This document shows positions 38,506 through 47,995 of a stretch of DNA of 64,000 bases, piece after piece. Under the pieces are notes generated by a model. That model was not told where the DNA came from. It ran no database searches and worked only from the letters and a program-made list of their open reading frames with translations. The stretch comes from Rhizobium sp. R635 (lineage in GTDB: Bacteria > Pseudomonadota > Alphaproteobacteria > Rhizobiales > Rhizobiaceae). Position 1 is the first letter of the stretch. The number at the start of each line of letters is the position of its first letter. The stretch is taken from positions 34,270 through 98,269 of the forward strand of contig NZ_LOKX01000014.1 in NCBI RefSeq assembly GCF_002211285.1, read 5' to 3'. A program made the translations under genes and the position numbers.

Positions 38506-39816
38506 TCAGGCCGGCTTCGTATCGTCTTCCTGCGCGGGACGGATGCGCAGCTTGGTGATGCGGTTTTTCTCCCGCTTCATCACGACGAAACGCTTTCCGT
38601 AGAAGGTGAAGGCCTGGCGTTCCTCGGGAATGGTCATGGATTCGTGGATGACGAGGCCGGCGATCGTCGTCGCCTCCTCGTCGGGCAGGTTCCAGTCGAG
38701 CGCTCGGTTGAGATCCCGGATCGGCACGCCGCCGTCGACGACGACCGAACCGTCCGCCTCCTGGCGCACGCCCTGCATCTCGATATCGTGTTCGTCGGAA
38801 ATATCGCCGACGATTTCTTCCAGAATATCCTCCAGCGTGACGATGCCCTGCACCTCGCCATATTCGTCGACGACGACGGCGAAATGCTGCTTGCGGCGCA
38901 GGAAAGCGTTGAGCTGATCTTCGAGATTGGTGCTGTCGGGCACGAACCACGGCTTCTGCGCGATCTTCACGACATCGAGGTTCTGCGGCTCCATGTTCGG
39001 CTCGGCAAGCGCCCGCAGGAGATCCTTGGCATGGACGACGCCGATGATGTTGTCGATCGTGCCGCGCCACAACGGCATGCGTGTGTACGGGCTTTCCAGG
39101 ATGGCGCGCACCACTGCTTCCGGCGGATCGTCGGCATTGATCGCCCGCATCTTGGTGCGATGGACCATGATATCGGACAGTTCCAGCTGGCTGAGGTCGA
39201 GCACGCCGCCGAGCCGGTCGCGGTCGGCCTTCACCACCGATCCCTCTCGGTGCAGGAGATCGACGGCGCCGCGCAGTTCCTCATGCGCGGTCAGCATCGA
39301 TACTTCCCGCGAAAGATTGATGCCGAACAGCGAAAGAATTCGCCGGACGATCGCATTGACGAAGGAGGACACCGGGCCGACGACGGCAACGAAGAGCCTG
39401 ACGGGAAGCGCGACGGCAAGCGCAAAGCGCTCCGGCGTCGAGATCGCCCAGCTTTTCGGCAGCACTTCCGCGAAGATGACCAGAATGACGGTCATGGCGA
39501 GAGTCGCCAGCGCCACGCCGGAACTGCCGAACAGGCCGAGGAAGAGGCTGGTGGCGATCGAAGAGGAAAGGATGTTGGCGAGATTGTTGCCGATCAGCAG
39601 CGTGCCGATCAGCCGGTCGCGCCGTTCGATCAGTTGGCGCACGAGACCGGCGCGTTCGTCACCGTTCGCTTCGAGCGTATGGATGCGGCTGCGCGATACG
39701 GCGGTCAGCGCGGTTTCCGAGCCGGAAAAGAAGGCAGACAGGAACACCAGCGCGGCGATCGAGACAATCTCCGGCCAGTATGCCGCGAGAAATTCCAGAG
39801 CGCCTTCGATCGTCAT
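38506..39816 (-). CDS. HlyC/CorC-family (CNNM-type) membrane protein
   Basis: 436 aa: an N-terminal DUF21/CNNM membrane domain with four helices (residues 5-165; SGSETALTAVSRSRI), two CBS domains (about 205-335; SDIMVHRTKM, DEYGEVQGIVTLEDILEEIVG) and a C-terminal CorC_HlyC transporter-associated domain. Family members act in magnesium/cobalt efflux; the old name haemolysin is misleading. Its ATG abuts the aroB stop by 1 bp overlap, suggesting cotranscription with aroK-aroB. Confidence 0.93.
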   Translation of the reverse strand: MTIEGALEFLAAYWPEIVSIAALVFLSAFFSGSETALTAVSRSRIHTLEANGDERAGLVRQLIERRDRLIGTLLIGNNLANILSSSIATSLFLGLFGSSGVALATLAMTVILVIFAEVLPKSWAISTPERFALAVALPVRLFVAVVGPVSSFVNAIVRRILSLFGINLSREVSMLTAHEELRGAVDLLHREGSVVKADRDRLGGVLDLSQLELSDIMVHRTKMRAINADDPPEAVVRAILESPYTRMPLWRGTIDNIIGVVHAKDLLRALAEPNMEPQNLDVVKIAQKPWFVPDSTNLEDQLNAFLRRKQHFAVVVDEYGEVQGIVTLEDILEEIVGDISDEHDIEMQGVRQEADGSVVVDGGVPIRDLNRALDWNLPDEEATTIAGLVIHESMTIPEERQAFTFYGKRFVVMKREKNRITKLRIRPAQEDDTKPA

Positions 39817-40946
39817 CAGCCGTGTTTTTCCCTGAGAAAGCTGACGACCTCGGAGGCCGGAACGTCGTCGGCGACGAAGGACTGGCCGATGCCGCGTGTG
39901 AGGATGAAGGTGAGCTTGCCGCTCTTGACCTTCTTGTCCTGCGCGATCGCCTCCATCAGCGTTTCGGCCGGCGGCAGTTCGCCCGGAATGTCGGACATGC
40001 GGGTCGGCAGGCCGACCTCCTTCAGATGCCGCTCGACGCGGCGCGCATCGTCCGGGCTTGCGAGGTTCATCCGTGCAGAGAATTCATGCGCCAGCACCAT
40101 GCCGATCGAAACGCCTTCGCCATGCACGAGGCGGCGGCTGTCATAGGCGGTCGCCGCTTCCAGCGCATGACCGAAGGTGTGGCCGAGGTTCAGCAGCGCC
40201 CGCTGGCCGTTCTCGCGCTCGTCGGCAACGACGACATCGGCCTTCGCCTGGCAACTCGTGGCAATCGCCTCAATGCGCGAGGAGCCGCCTGAAAAGACAG
40301 CCTTCCAGTTCGTTTCCAGCCAGGTGAAGAAGTCAGGCTTGTCGATCAGACCGTATTTTGCGACTTCGGCGTAACCTGCCCGGAATTCCCGCGCGCTCAG
40401 CGTATTCAGCACGTCCGTATCGGCGAGAACTAGGTCCGGCTGATGGAAGACGCCGACCAGGTTCTTGCCATGGCGGGAATTGATGCCCGTCTTGCCGCCG
40501 ACGGAAGAATCGACCTGCGCCAGCAGCGAGGTCGGCACCTGCACGAAACGCACGCCGCGCCTGACGATGCCCGCCGCAAAGCCGGAAAGGTCGCCGATGA
40601 CGCCGCCGCCGAGCGCGATGACGCAGTCGTTGCGCTCGACGCGGGCTTCGAGCACCTTGTCGCAGACATCAATCAGATGTTCGAAGCTCTTGGTCTTCTC
40701 GCCGGCTGGCAGAACGACCGCAGCCGAGACGATGCCTGCCGCATCGAGGCTTGCGACGAGCGCTTCGAGATAGAGCGGCGCCACATGCTCGTCGGTAATA
40801 ATCGCAGCTTTTCGGCCCTTGAGGCGGGAGGCGATCTCGGCGCCGGCCCGCGCGATCAGCCCCGGCCCGATCAGAATATCGTAGGCGCGCTCGCCGAGCG
40901 GCACATGCACCGTCTGGACGGCGGGGGCGGAGGTTATGGCATTCAT
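39816..40946 (-). CDS. aroB: 3-dehydroquinate synthase
   Basis: 376 aa. NAD-binding region GGGVIGDLSGFAAGI and metal-binding histidines (HGEGVSIGMVLAHEF). Second step of the shikimate pathway. Overlaps aroK by 4 bp, an aroK-aroB operon as in many bacteria. Confidence 0.97.
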   Translation of the reverse strand: MNAITSAPAVQTVHVPLGERAYDILIGPGLIARAGAEIASRLKGRKAAIITDEHVAPLYLEALVASLDAAGIVSAAVVLPAGEKTKSFEHLIDVCDKVLEARVERNDCVIALGGGVIGDLSGFAAGIVRRGVRFVQVPTSLLAQVDSSVGGKTGINSRHGKNLVGVFHQPDLVLADTDVLNTLSAREFRAGYAEVAKYGLIDKPDFFTWLETNWKAVFSGGSSRIEAIATSCQAKADVVVADERENGQRALLNLGHTFGHALEAATAYDSRRLVHGEGVSIGMVLAHEFSARMNLASPDDARRVERHLKEVGLPTRMSDIPGELPPAETLMEAIAQDKKVKSGKLTFILTRGIGQSFVADDVPASEVVSFLREKHG

Positions 40947-41533
40947 GACGCTGTACTTTCCTTCTGGGCTTCGATCACGGCCTTCAGCACCTCGTCGGCC
41001 ATGATTTCCTTGCGCACGTCGCGCGAAAGCACGGTGAGGTCTGCCTGCGCATAGATCGGATAACGCGCGTTCATCAGGTTCTCGAGCGTCTGTTTCGGAT
41101 TTTCGGTCTTGAGCAGCGGCCGGGTCTCGCGCTTGTTGACCCGCTCCCAGAGCACGTCGAGATCCGCCTTCAGCCAGACGGAAAGGCCGCCCTTCTTGAT
41201 GTGTCTGCGCGTCCGCTCGTTGACGAAGGCGCCGCCGCCGGTGGAGACGACGCGCGGCCCGCCCTTTAAGAGCCGCTTCATCACCCGCGTTTCCAGCGCC
41301 CGGAATTCTTCCTCGCCATAGGCCGCGAAAAGCTCGGTGATCGTCATGCGCGAAACGCGCTCGATTTCATGGTCGCTGTCAATGAAGGGAATGCCGAGCT
41401 GGCTGGCGACGATGCGCCCGACCGAGGATTTTCCGGCGCCCATCAGGCCGACGAGGATCAGATTGCGTGAACCGAGCGCAGCGCGAGCGCTGTCTTTCAG
41501 GCTGTCAGCAACGGTCAGCAGTGGTTCACTCAT
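40943..41533 (-). CDS. aroK: Shikimate kinase
   Basis: 196 aa from MSEPLLTVAD at 41533; a GTG at 41545 is the alternative. Walker A GLMGAGKSS (29-37), then FIDSDHEIE (shikimate-binding Asp) and STGGGAF. Phosphorylates shikimate. First gene of aroK-aroB-corC-like operon. Confidence 0.96.
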   Translation of the reverse strand: MSEPLLTVADSLKDSARAALGSRNLILVGLMGAGKSSVGRIVASQLGIPFIDSDHEIERVSRMTITELFAAYGEEEFRALETRVMKRLLKGGPRVVSTGGGAFVNERTRRHIKKGGLSVWLKADLDVLWERVNKRETRPLLKTENPKQTLENLMNARYPIYAQADLTVLSRDVRKEIMADEVLKAVIEAQKESTAS

Positions 41534-41626
41534 CGGTCCATTCACACTTTGTTTGCAAACCGTATCGACAAATGCAGGTGGAGCGTCAAGTCGCGGACAA
41601 GGGAATCATGGCTTGAAGAGCGCTTC

Positions 41627-41654
41627 TTGCACTTGCGAATACGCTTCTTATAAC
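41627..41654 (+). promoter_or_regulatory. Promoter of the xerD-containing operon
   Basis: TTGCAC (41627-41632), 16-bp spacer, TATAAC (41649-41654), 27 bp before the 58-aa gene start. Good -10, imperfect -35. Confidence 0.5.
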
Positions 41655-41681
41655 AGAAGCACAGCATGAAGGAGTTGCCGG

Positions 41682-41858
41682 ATGCCGACCCTGTTCCGTT
41701 TCCTGTTCTTCTGCGCGATCCTCGCCGGGACGGTCTACGGAGCGATGTGGGCGCTTGTGACCTTCGTCGAGCCGCAGCAGCGCGACGTCACGATCCGCAT
41801 TCCGTCCGAGCGGGTCAACCCGCCGGCGACGGGCACGATCAACCCGACCAGGAAGTGA
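41682..41858 (+). CDS. Small membrane protein, 58 aa
   Basis: [10 protein letters not shown]..., one hydrophobic helix (residues 5-28) then a proline-rich polar tail ending INPTRK. Consensus AAGGAG ribosome-binding site 8 nt before the ATG. Stop lies 4 bp before xerD, so it is cotranscribed with it. Small proteins of this kind precede xerD in rhizobia. Function unknown. Confidence 0.75.
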   Translation: MPTLFRFLFFCAILAGTVYGAMWALVTFVEPQQRDVTIRIPSERVNPPATGTINPTRK

Positions 41859-41862
41859 GAAC

Positions 41863-42816
41863 ATGAGGGATCTCGGCCGCGTCCATGTGGAATCCTTTCT
41901 GGAAATGATGAGCGCCGAGCGCGGCGCGGCCGCCAACACGCTGCAATCCTATGAGCGCGACCTCGACGATGTCAGGTCCTTCCTGAACGGCCGCAGCATA
42001 AGGCTCACCGAAGCCGCCTCCGCCGATCTTGCCGCCTATCTCTCCTCGCTCGCCGGCCAGGGCTTCAAACCCTCCTCGCAGGCGCGCCGGCTTGCCGCCA
42101 TGCGCCAGTTCTACAAGTTCCTCTACGCCGAGGGCCTGCGCACCGACGATCCCACAGGCGTTCTCGACGCGCCGAAGAAGGGCCGCCCGCTGCCGAAGAC
42201 GATGGGCGTCGAGGAGGTCAGCCGGCTGCTTTCCCAGGCGCAGGCCGAGGCGGACGATCCGGCGGCCGGCCAGCTGCAGCGCCTGCGCATGCTGGCGCTT
42301 CTGGAGCTGCTCTATGCCACCGGCATGCGCGTCAGCGAGCTCGTTTCGCTCCCCGCCCGCGTGCTCGACCAGGAGGGCCGATTCCTGATGATCCGCGGCA
42401 AGGGCAACAAGGAACGGCTGGTGCCGCTGTCGCACTCGGCGATAGCAGCTTTGAAAGCCTACGGACGCCTGATGGCTAGGGAAAACGCCGCCGCCAAGGA
42501 GCCGCAGGAAAGCCCCTGGCTGTTTCCCGCCGCCTCCAGGGAAGGCTACCTGCCGCGCCAGGTTTTCGCCCGCGACCTCAAGAATCTGGCGATCCGCGCC
42601 GGCCTGACGCCGTCGATGATCTCGCCGCATGTCATGCGCCACGCCTTTGCAAGCCATCTGCTTGCCAATGGCGCGGATCTGCGCGTCGTGCAGGAACTCC
42701 TCGGCCATTCGGACATTTCGACCACGCAGATCTACACACATGTGCTCGAAGAGAGGCTGCAGCAGCTCGTCCAGACGCATCACCCCCTTGCCAAACAGGC
42801 GAAAAAGCACGAATAG
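41863..42816 (+). CDS. xerD: Site-specific tyrosine recombinase XerD
   Basis: 317 aa with an N-terminal SAM-like DNA-binding domain (residues 5-90) and catalytic domain containing R156, K180, H256, R259, H282 and nucleophile Y291. Resolves chromosome dimers at dif with XerC under FtsK. Core chromosomal copy, distinct from the integrase remnant at 51.8 kb. Confidence 0.94.
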   Translation: MRDLGRVHVESFLEMMSAERGAAANTLQSYERDLDDVRSFLNGRSIRLTEAASADLAAYLSSLAGQGFKPSSQARRLAAMRQFYKFLYAEGLRTDDPTGVLDAPKKGRPLPKTMGVEEVSRLLSQAQAEADDPAAGQLQRLRMLALLELLYATGMRVSELVSLPARVLDQEGRFLMIRGKGNKERLVPLSHSAIAALKAYGRLMARENAAAKEPQESPWLFPAASREGYLPRQVFARDLKNLAIRAGLTPSMISPHVMRHAFASHLLANGADLRVVQELLGHSDISTTQIYTHVLEERLQQLVQTHHPLAKQAKKHE

Positions 42817-42879
42817 GACCGGCGACAAGGGGCGGAGCCAGGAAAACGCCCCGTGGCACAAGGAACGGAAACGCACCTC

Positions 42880-43833
42880 ATGCACAATTATCTCGACTTC
42901 GAAAAGCCGATCTCCGACCTCGAAGGCAAGATCATCGAGCTGAAGAAGCTCGCAACGGAAGACGAGAGCATCGATACCACCGATGAAATCGGCCGGCTGG
43001 AGGTTCGCGTCCGCGAGGCGATCGTCGAAATCTATTCCAAGCTCAATGCCTGGCAGAAGACGCAGGTCGCCCGCCATCCGCAGCGCCCGCATTTCGTCGA
43101 TTACGCCAAGACGCTGTTCCAGGAATTCACGCCGCTCGCCGGCGACCGCAAATTTTCCGAGGATGCCGCGATCCAGGCGGGCCTTGCCCGCTTCCGCGGC
43201 CAGCCCGTCGCCGTCATCGGCCAGGAAAAGGGCAACGACACCAAGAGCCGTCTCAAGCACAATTTCGGCAGCCCCCGCCCGGAAGGCTACCGCAAGGCGA
43301 TCCGCATCCTTGAAATGGCCGATCGTTTCGGCCTGCCAGTCATTTCGCTGGTGGACACGGCAGGCGCCTATCCCGGCGTCGGTGCTGAAGAGCGTGGCCA
43401 GGCCGAGGCGATCGCCCGCTCGACGGAAATGTGTCTCGGCGTCAAGGTTCCCCTCGTTTCCGTCGTCATCGGCGAAGGCGGCTCGGGCGGCGCGATCGCG
43501 ATCGCTACGGGCAACCGGGTCTATATGCTCGAACATTCGATCTACAGCGTCATCTCGCCGGAAGGCGCGGCCTCCATCCTCTGGCGCGATTCCACCCGCG
43601 CCCGCGAGGCGGCGACCAACATGAAGATCACCGCCGAAGACCTGAAATCGCTCGGCGTCATCGACGGCATCATTTCCGAGCCGCTCGGCGGCGCCCATCG
43701 CGATCCCGACAGCGTGATCGCCGCGACCGGTGACGTGATCGCCAACGCGCTCGGCGAAATGGCATCGCGCTCCGGCGAGCAATTGCGCAACGAGCGGCGG
43801 CAGAAATTCCTCAATATGGGCCGTAATCTGTAG
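42880..43833 (+). CDS. accA: Acetyl-CoA carboxylase carboxyltransferase subunit alpha
   Basis: 317 aa from [10 protein letters not shown] at 42880; a GTG at 42853 with AGGAAAACG upstream is an alternative adding nine residues. AccA motifs [29 protein letters not shown] and [10 protein letters not shown]. Transfers CO2 from biotin to acetyl-CoA with AccD. 63 bp after xerD. Confidence 0.96.
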   Translation: MHNYLDFEKPISDLEGKIIELKKLATEDESIDTTDEIGRLEVRVREAIVEIYSKLNAWQKTQVARHPQRPHFVDYAKTLFQEFTPLAGDRKFSEDAAIQAGLARFRGQPVAVIGQEKGNDTKSRLKHNFGSPRPEGYRKAIRILEMADRFGLPVISLVDTAGAYPGVGAEERGQAEAIARSTEMCLGVKVPLVSVVIGEGGSGGAIAIATGNRVYMLEHSIYSVISPEGAASILWRDSTRAREAATNMKITAEDLKSLGVIDGIISEPLGGAHRDPDSVIAATGDVIANALGEMASRSGEQLRNERRQKFLNMGRNL

Positions 43834-43860
43834 GGTAAGAACTGACGTCTCGTCGATTGG

Positions 43861-43875
43861 GGCCAAATCTTGGCC
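43861..43875 (+). terminator. Possible terminator stem after accA
   Basis: Perfect 6-bp hairpin GGCCAA-ATC-TTGGCC 27 bp after the accA stop, followed by a T-rich but interrupted stretch (TTGTTGTTATCTTT). Weak rho-independent character. Confidence 0.4.
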
Positions 43876-44030
43876 ACATTGTTGTTATCTTTAACATTCG
43901 CGCTTGCAGGGGCGTCCCGGGCACGTCATAGGCTGTTAAGAATTTGTGAAGTATAAGCCGCTTATGATTCCGTTTCGTACCCGGACTCCATAGGCGGACC
44001 GGGTCGCATCATCTTTATGGGCTAGTTTGA

Positions 44031-45263
44031 ATGCGCATACGTCATTTTGCCTATGTCTCCCTCATGGCGCTGGCTCTGGCCGGCTGCAACGACACGTTGG
44101 AGACGGCGCAGGTCGATCTTTCCAAGGTCAAGAACAAGGTCGAGCAGCCGCTTCCCTCCCATATCCTCACCGCCATGGCCGCCAAGGGCATGGACCGCAA
44201 TTCGCCGATCATGATCCGCATCTTCAAGGAAGAAGGTGCCATGGAGATCTGGAAGGCGAAGGCCGACAACCGTTTCGACAAGGTCGCCGATTACAAGATC
44301 TGCGCCTGGTCCGGCCGTCTTGGCCCGAAAGTCAAGACCGGCGACCGGCAGGCGCCGGAAGGCTTCTACGAGTTGACGCGCGCCAACCTGAACCCGAACT
44401 CGAAATATTATCTGGCGATCAACACCGGCTTCCCGAACCGCTACGACGCGGCGAACGGCCGCACCGGCTCCGACCTGATGATCCATGGCGCCTGCTCGTC
44501 GTCCGGCTGCTATTCGATGACCGACCAGCAGGTGCTCGAGATCTACGCCTTCGCCCGCGACGCCTTCAAGGGCGGCCAGTCGACGGTGCAGCTGCAGGCC
44601 TTCCCCTTCCGCATGACGGCGGAAAACATGGTCAAGCATCGCCTCGACCCGAGCTACGACTTCTGGAAGATGCTGAAGGTCGGCTACGACAATTTCGAAG
44701 TGACGAAGCGCCCGCCCGAGGTGAACGTCTGCGAGAAGAAATATGTCTTCAACCAGCAGGCAACCGATGGCGGCGCCTTCAACGCCGCCGGCAAGTGCCC
44801 GGCCATGTCGACGCCGCCGGCGCTGACGGCCGCCCTTGCCTCCTACGGCAAGACCTATGATGCCGACTATGCCAAGGCGATGAGCAAATATGACGGCATG
44901 GCCTGGTACGACCCGTCCGAGGCCGAGCGCAAGGCCGTTGTCGCCAAGCTGCGCAAGGGCCGCGAACTCGCCTTCGCGCCGACAGGCACGTCGCTCGAAG
45001 CCGGCCGCATGGTCAAGGTCGCCGAACTCGAAGACCTGATGGTCAAGCGCACCGCCCAGAGCCTCACCGCCAATTCCGCAGCGGGCGCCACGCCCGCAAC
45101 ACCAGCCCAGCCGCAGACGCAGGCAACGGCAGTTGCCGCCGCGACACCCGCTGTCGTGCCGGTGCCGACGCAGAACCCGCTGGCCTACACGGCGCCCGAA
45201 CCGCAGGAAACGGCGGACGCCACGGCAAAGAAGCCGTTCTGGAAGTTCTGGGCGCGGAACTGA
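44031..45263 (+). CDS. L,D-transpeptidase family lipoprotein (YafK-like)
   Basis: 410 aa. Lipobox LAGC with Cys19. YkuD catalytic domain with H152 and the catalytic C160 in IHGACSSSGCYSM. C-terminal region is Ala/Pro/Gln-rich and ends KPFWKFWARN. Family role: crosslinking or modifying peptidoglycan or anchoring proteins to it. Own transcription unit upstream of the tusA-like gene, 5 bp gap. Confidence 0.9.
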   Translation: MRIRHFAYVSLMALALAGCNDTLETAQVDLSKVKNKVEQPLPSHILTAMAAKGMDRNSPIMIRIFKEEGAMEIWKAKADNRFDKVADYKICAWSGRLGPKVKTGDRQAPEGFYELTRANLNPNSKYYLAINTGFPNRYDAANGRTGSDLMIHGACSSSGCYSMTDQQVLEIYAFARDAFKGGQSTVQLQAFPFRMTAENMVKHRLDPSYDFWKMLKVGYDNFEVTKRPPEVNVCEKKYVFNQQATDGGAFNAAGKCPAMSTPPALTAALASYGKTYDADYAKAMSKYDGMAWYDPSEAERKAVVAKLRKGRELAFAPTGTSLEAGRMVKVAELEDLMVKRTAQSLTANSAAGATPATPAQPQTQATAVAAATPAVVPVPTQNPLAYTAPEPQETADATAKKPFWKFWARN

Positions 45264-45268
45264 GCGGC

Positions 45269-45493
45269 TTGCCCCCCGTTCTCTACGACCTTCGCGGCCT
45301 GAAATGCCCATTCCCCGTGATCAAGACACGCAAGAAGCTTGCCACCATGGCAAGCGGCGCACTCATTCGCGTCGACACCACAGATCCGATGGCTGTGATC
45401 GACATGCCGCATTTCTGCAATGAGGACGGCCACGAACTGGTCGAGACGGAAAAGACCGAAAACGGTCACCGCTTCCTGATCCGCAAGCGCTAA
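45269..45493 (+). CDS. TusA-family sulfurtransferase-like protein
   Basis: 74 aa beginning at a TTG (45269), the only start before the motif. TusA fold with CPxP: C13-P-F-P16 in LRGLKCPFPV, followed by TRKKL. Moves sulfur in tRNA thiolation or other sulfur pathways; partner not in the window. Follows the transpeptidase by 5 bp and ends 4 bp inside the convergent COG0523 gene. Confidence 0.87.
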   Translation: MPPVLYDLRGLKCPFPVIKTRKKLATMASGALIRVDTTDPMAVIDMPHFCNEDGHELVETEKTENGHRFLIRKR

Positions 45494-46671
45494 ATTCGCA
45501 ATCCCGGAATGGCGAGCGGATTGTCCGACAGCGCCTGACGGTCCGGCCTGTCGATGCGCGGCTTGCCGAGGAATGCATCGAAGAGATCTTTCACGAAAGC
45601 CTCCGGCAGGTCCTTGGTGATCAGCACCATGCGCGTGCGCCGGTCTTCCCCCGGCCAGGCGGCAAGCCGCACCGGCGGATGAAAGATGCTTTGGACGCCA
45701 TGCAGCACCAGCGGCCGGTCCGGCCGGTCGGAGACGGAAACGATCGCCTTCATCCGCAGCAGCTTCTCGCCATGGGCCGAGCGCAGGAGATCGATGAACA
45801 TGTCGAGCGCCATCGGATCGATCGGCTTCTCCTCGATGATGGAGAAGGAGCGGATCGACGCATCGTGACGGTTGACGTCGTGCGGGTCCTGATCCTCATG
45901 GCCGTGATGATGATGGTGGTGATGACCATGGTGTCCATGATCGCCACCGTGATGGTGGTCTTCATCACGACCATGGTCGTGATGGTGATGCGCCTCATGC
46001 GCATCCTCGTCCTGCAGCCAGCGGCCGACATCGGCGATCTTCGTCGCCGGATCGTAAAGCCCGTTGACCAGCACAGCTGAGGTGCCCGCCTCCGCGCTAT
46101 CGGCATCCATGATCGCGGCACGCGGATTGAGCGCACGCAGGCGCCTTTCCAAGGCCTCGTCCTGCTCGGCCATCGACTTTTTCGAGATGATCAGCCGGTC
46201 GGCGACTGCCGCCTGCTTGCGCGCTTCCTCGTGATTGTCGAGCGTCTGCAGCCCGTTCACCGCATCGACGACCGTGACGACGCCGTCGAGATCGAAATTG
46301 GTGGCGATGACGGGATTTCCCATGATCGCCTGCATGACCGGCGCCGGGTCGGCAAGGCCTGTCGTCTCGATGACGACGCGCTTCACCGGCTTGACGCGGC
46401 CGGTCTGCACGGCATCCATCAGGTTCGCCAGCGTATCAACGAGCTCGCCGCGCACGGTGCAGCAGAGGCATCCGTCAGACAGCTCGATGATCGAATCGCC
46501 GGAGCTTTCGACCAGGAGATGGTCGATGCCGACATCGCCGAATTCGTTGATGATGACAGCCGCATCCTTCATCGCAGGATCTTTGAGGATACGGTTGAGC
46601 AGCGTCGATTTTCCGGCGCCGAGAAAGCCAGTCAGGATGGTGACCGGAATCCTGTCGTTGAGCCCGCTCAT
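45490..46671 (-). CDS. COG0523 (CobW-family) GTPase with long histidine-rich insert
   Basis: 393 aa. Walker A GFLGAGKS (residues 15-22), then GCLCC metal motif (C68, C70, C71), and a histidine-rich stretch at 225-269. The base-specificity motif [N/T]KxD reads SKKS here (about 163-166), lacking the aspartate. C-terminal CobW_C domain. Family members deliver zinc, cobalt or iron; the His-rich region favours metal sequestration. Transcribed after the D,D-carboxypeptidase gene (29-bp gap). Confidence 0.9.
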   Translation of the reverse strand: MSGLNDRIPVTILTGFLGAGKSTLLNRILKDPAMKDAAVIINEFGDVGIDHLLVESSGDSIIELSDGCLCCTVRGELVDTLANLMDAVQTGRVKPVKRVVIETTGLADPAPVMQAIMGNPVIATNFDLDGVVTVVDAVNGLQTLDNHEEARKQAAVADRLIISKKSMAEQDEALERRLRALNPRAAIMDADSAEAGTSAVLVNGLYDPATKIADVGRWLQDEDAHEAHHHHDHGRDEDHHHGGDHGHHGHHHHHHHGHEDQDPHDVNRHDASIRSFSIIEEKPIDPMALDMFIDLLRSAHGEKLLRMKAIVSVSDRPDRPLVLHGVQSIFHPPVRLAAWPGEDRRTRMVLITKDLPEAFVKDLFDAFLGKPRIDRPDRQALSDNPLAIPGLRI

Positions 46672-46700
46672 GTTACGTTACCTCAGGCAGCCAATCTATC

Positions 46701-47837
46701 TTAGAAGGTTGTCGCAGGGCGCGGCAGCGGCACCGGCACATTGGCGATCGTTCCTGCCGCATCGCCGCGCGCCATCTTTTCCGGCTTCTGAGCCGGTTGC
46801 GGGTCCTGCCCCGGAATGAGGCCGGCAAAGACGAATTGCGGCTCGTGATCCATTTCCTGGATATAGGGCGACTGCACCTTCATGCGGCCGACCTCGTCGC
46901 GCGTCTCGCTGCGGATCTTGGCGCCCTTGGCGCTGCAGATATCGGCGGTGATGTCGGCAACCTGATCCTGTCCCGGCCCGTAAGGCTTCAGCGAGCCTAG
47001 CGTGTCGCCGTTGGACGGCTGCGTGGTGAAACCCTTCTGCAGGAGGTTCGCCGTCGCGTCGGCGCGTGCCGCAAGGCTGTCCGTGCCGAGCACGACGGAG
47101 ACGAGCGTGCGGCCGTTGCGCGTCGCCGAACCGATCTGGTTGAAGCCCGAGGCACAGATGAAGCCGGTCTTCATACCATCAGCGCCGGCGAAACGGCCGA
47201 TCAGCATGTTGAGGTTCGGCACGTTCTGCTGGCCGGTGGTGAACCCCTCGAGCGAGAAATAGCCGGCATATTGCGGAAAATCACGGCGCAGCGCCACCGT
47301 CAGCACGGCAAGATCGCGCGCCGTCGTATATTGGCCCTTGCCGGGCAGGCCGTTCGGGTTGACGAAATGCGAATCGGTCATGCCGAGCTTCAGCGCCTCG
47401 CCGTTCATGCGCGTCACGAAGCCTTCCTGCGTGCCGCCGACGGCTTCGGCGACCGCAACGGCGATGTCGTTGGCCGATTTCACCAGCAGGATCTTCAGCG
47501 CGCTGTCGAGCGTCAGCTTCTGGCCCGGCTTGAAATACATCTTGGCGGCCGGCTGCGCGGCGGCGCGCTTGCTGATGACGATGGGCGTGTCGAGGCTGAT
47601 CTGACCGGCGCGGATCGCGTCGAAGACGGTATAGACGGTCATCAGCTTGGTGAGCGAGGCCGGATACCATTTGCGGAAGGCTTCTTCATGCTCGAGCACG
47701 CGGCCGGTCTGCACATCGACGAGAATATGCGGATTGGCCTCAGCAAGCGGAACGGAGGCAAGAAAACCGGCAGTCGCGGCGACTAGGAAGCTAAACGGCC
47801 GCACTGCGGCAAATAAACCAAAGCGGCTCGTCGACAC
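46701..47837 (-). CDS. D-alanyl-D-alanine carboxypeptidase (DacC/PBP5-type)
   Basis: 378 aa with a signal peptide (cleavage near AEA, residue 34). Active site motifs S61LTK64 (nucleophile Ser, SxxK), S121AN123 and K223TG225. C-terminal domain has no evident membrane-anchor helix, unlike many PBP5 enzymes. Trims pentapeptide side chains of peptidoglycan in the periplasm. Divergent from the M20 amidohydrolase. Confidence 0.93.
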   Translation of the reverse strand: MSTSRFGLFAAVRPFSFLVAATAGFLASVPLAEANPHILVDVQTGRVLEHEEAFRKWYPASLTKLMTVYTVFDAIRAGQISLDTPIVISKRAAAQPAAKMYFKPGQKLTLDSALKILLVKSANDIAVAVAEAVGGTQEGFVTRMNGEALKLGMTDSHFVNPNGLPGKGQYTTARDLAVLTVALRRDFPQYAGYFSLEGFTTGQQNVPNLNMLIGRFAGADGMKTGFICASGFNQIGSATRNGRTLVSVVLGTDSLAARADATANLLQKGFTTQPSNGDTLGSLKPYGPGQDQVADITADICSAKGAKIRSETRDEVGRMKVQSPYIQEMDHEPQFVFAGLIPGQDPQPAQKPEKMARGDAAGTIANVPVPLPRPATTF

Positions 47838-47995
47838 GGCTCATCCTTCAGATATCAGGAAATCTCGAAAGCTTCCCCTATCTAGCCTATATGGCTATGA
47901 CATGGCAAAGGTCATTGACGAAGTAATTTGCGTGAGCCTCACGCCCTTGTGAAGCGATCAACGATTGCCGGGATTTTCATAACAGGAACGCCAAT

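Noticed and set aside
41839..43866. Long minus-strand frame opposite xerD and accA
   Set aside because: Mirror of two certain genes; spans both without a domain.
45895..46010. CRISPR-like or tandem repeat in the COG0523 gene
   Set aside because: The repeated CATGGTGATG-type sequence is simply the histidine codon stretch.
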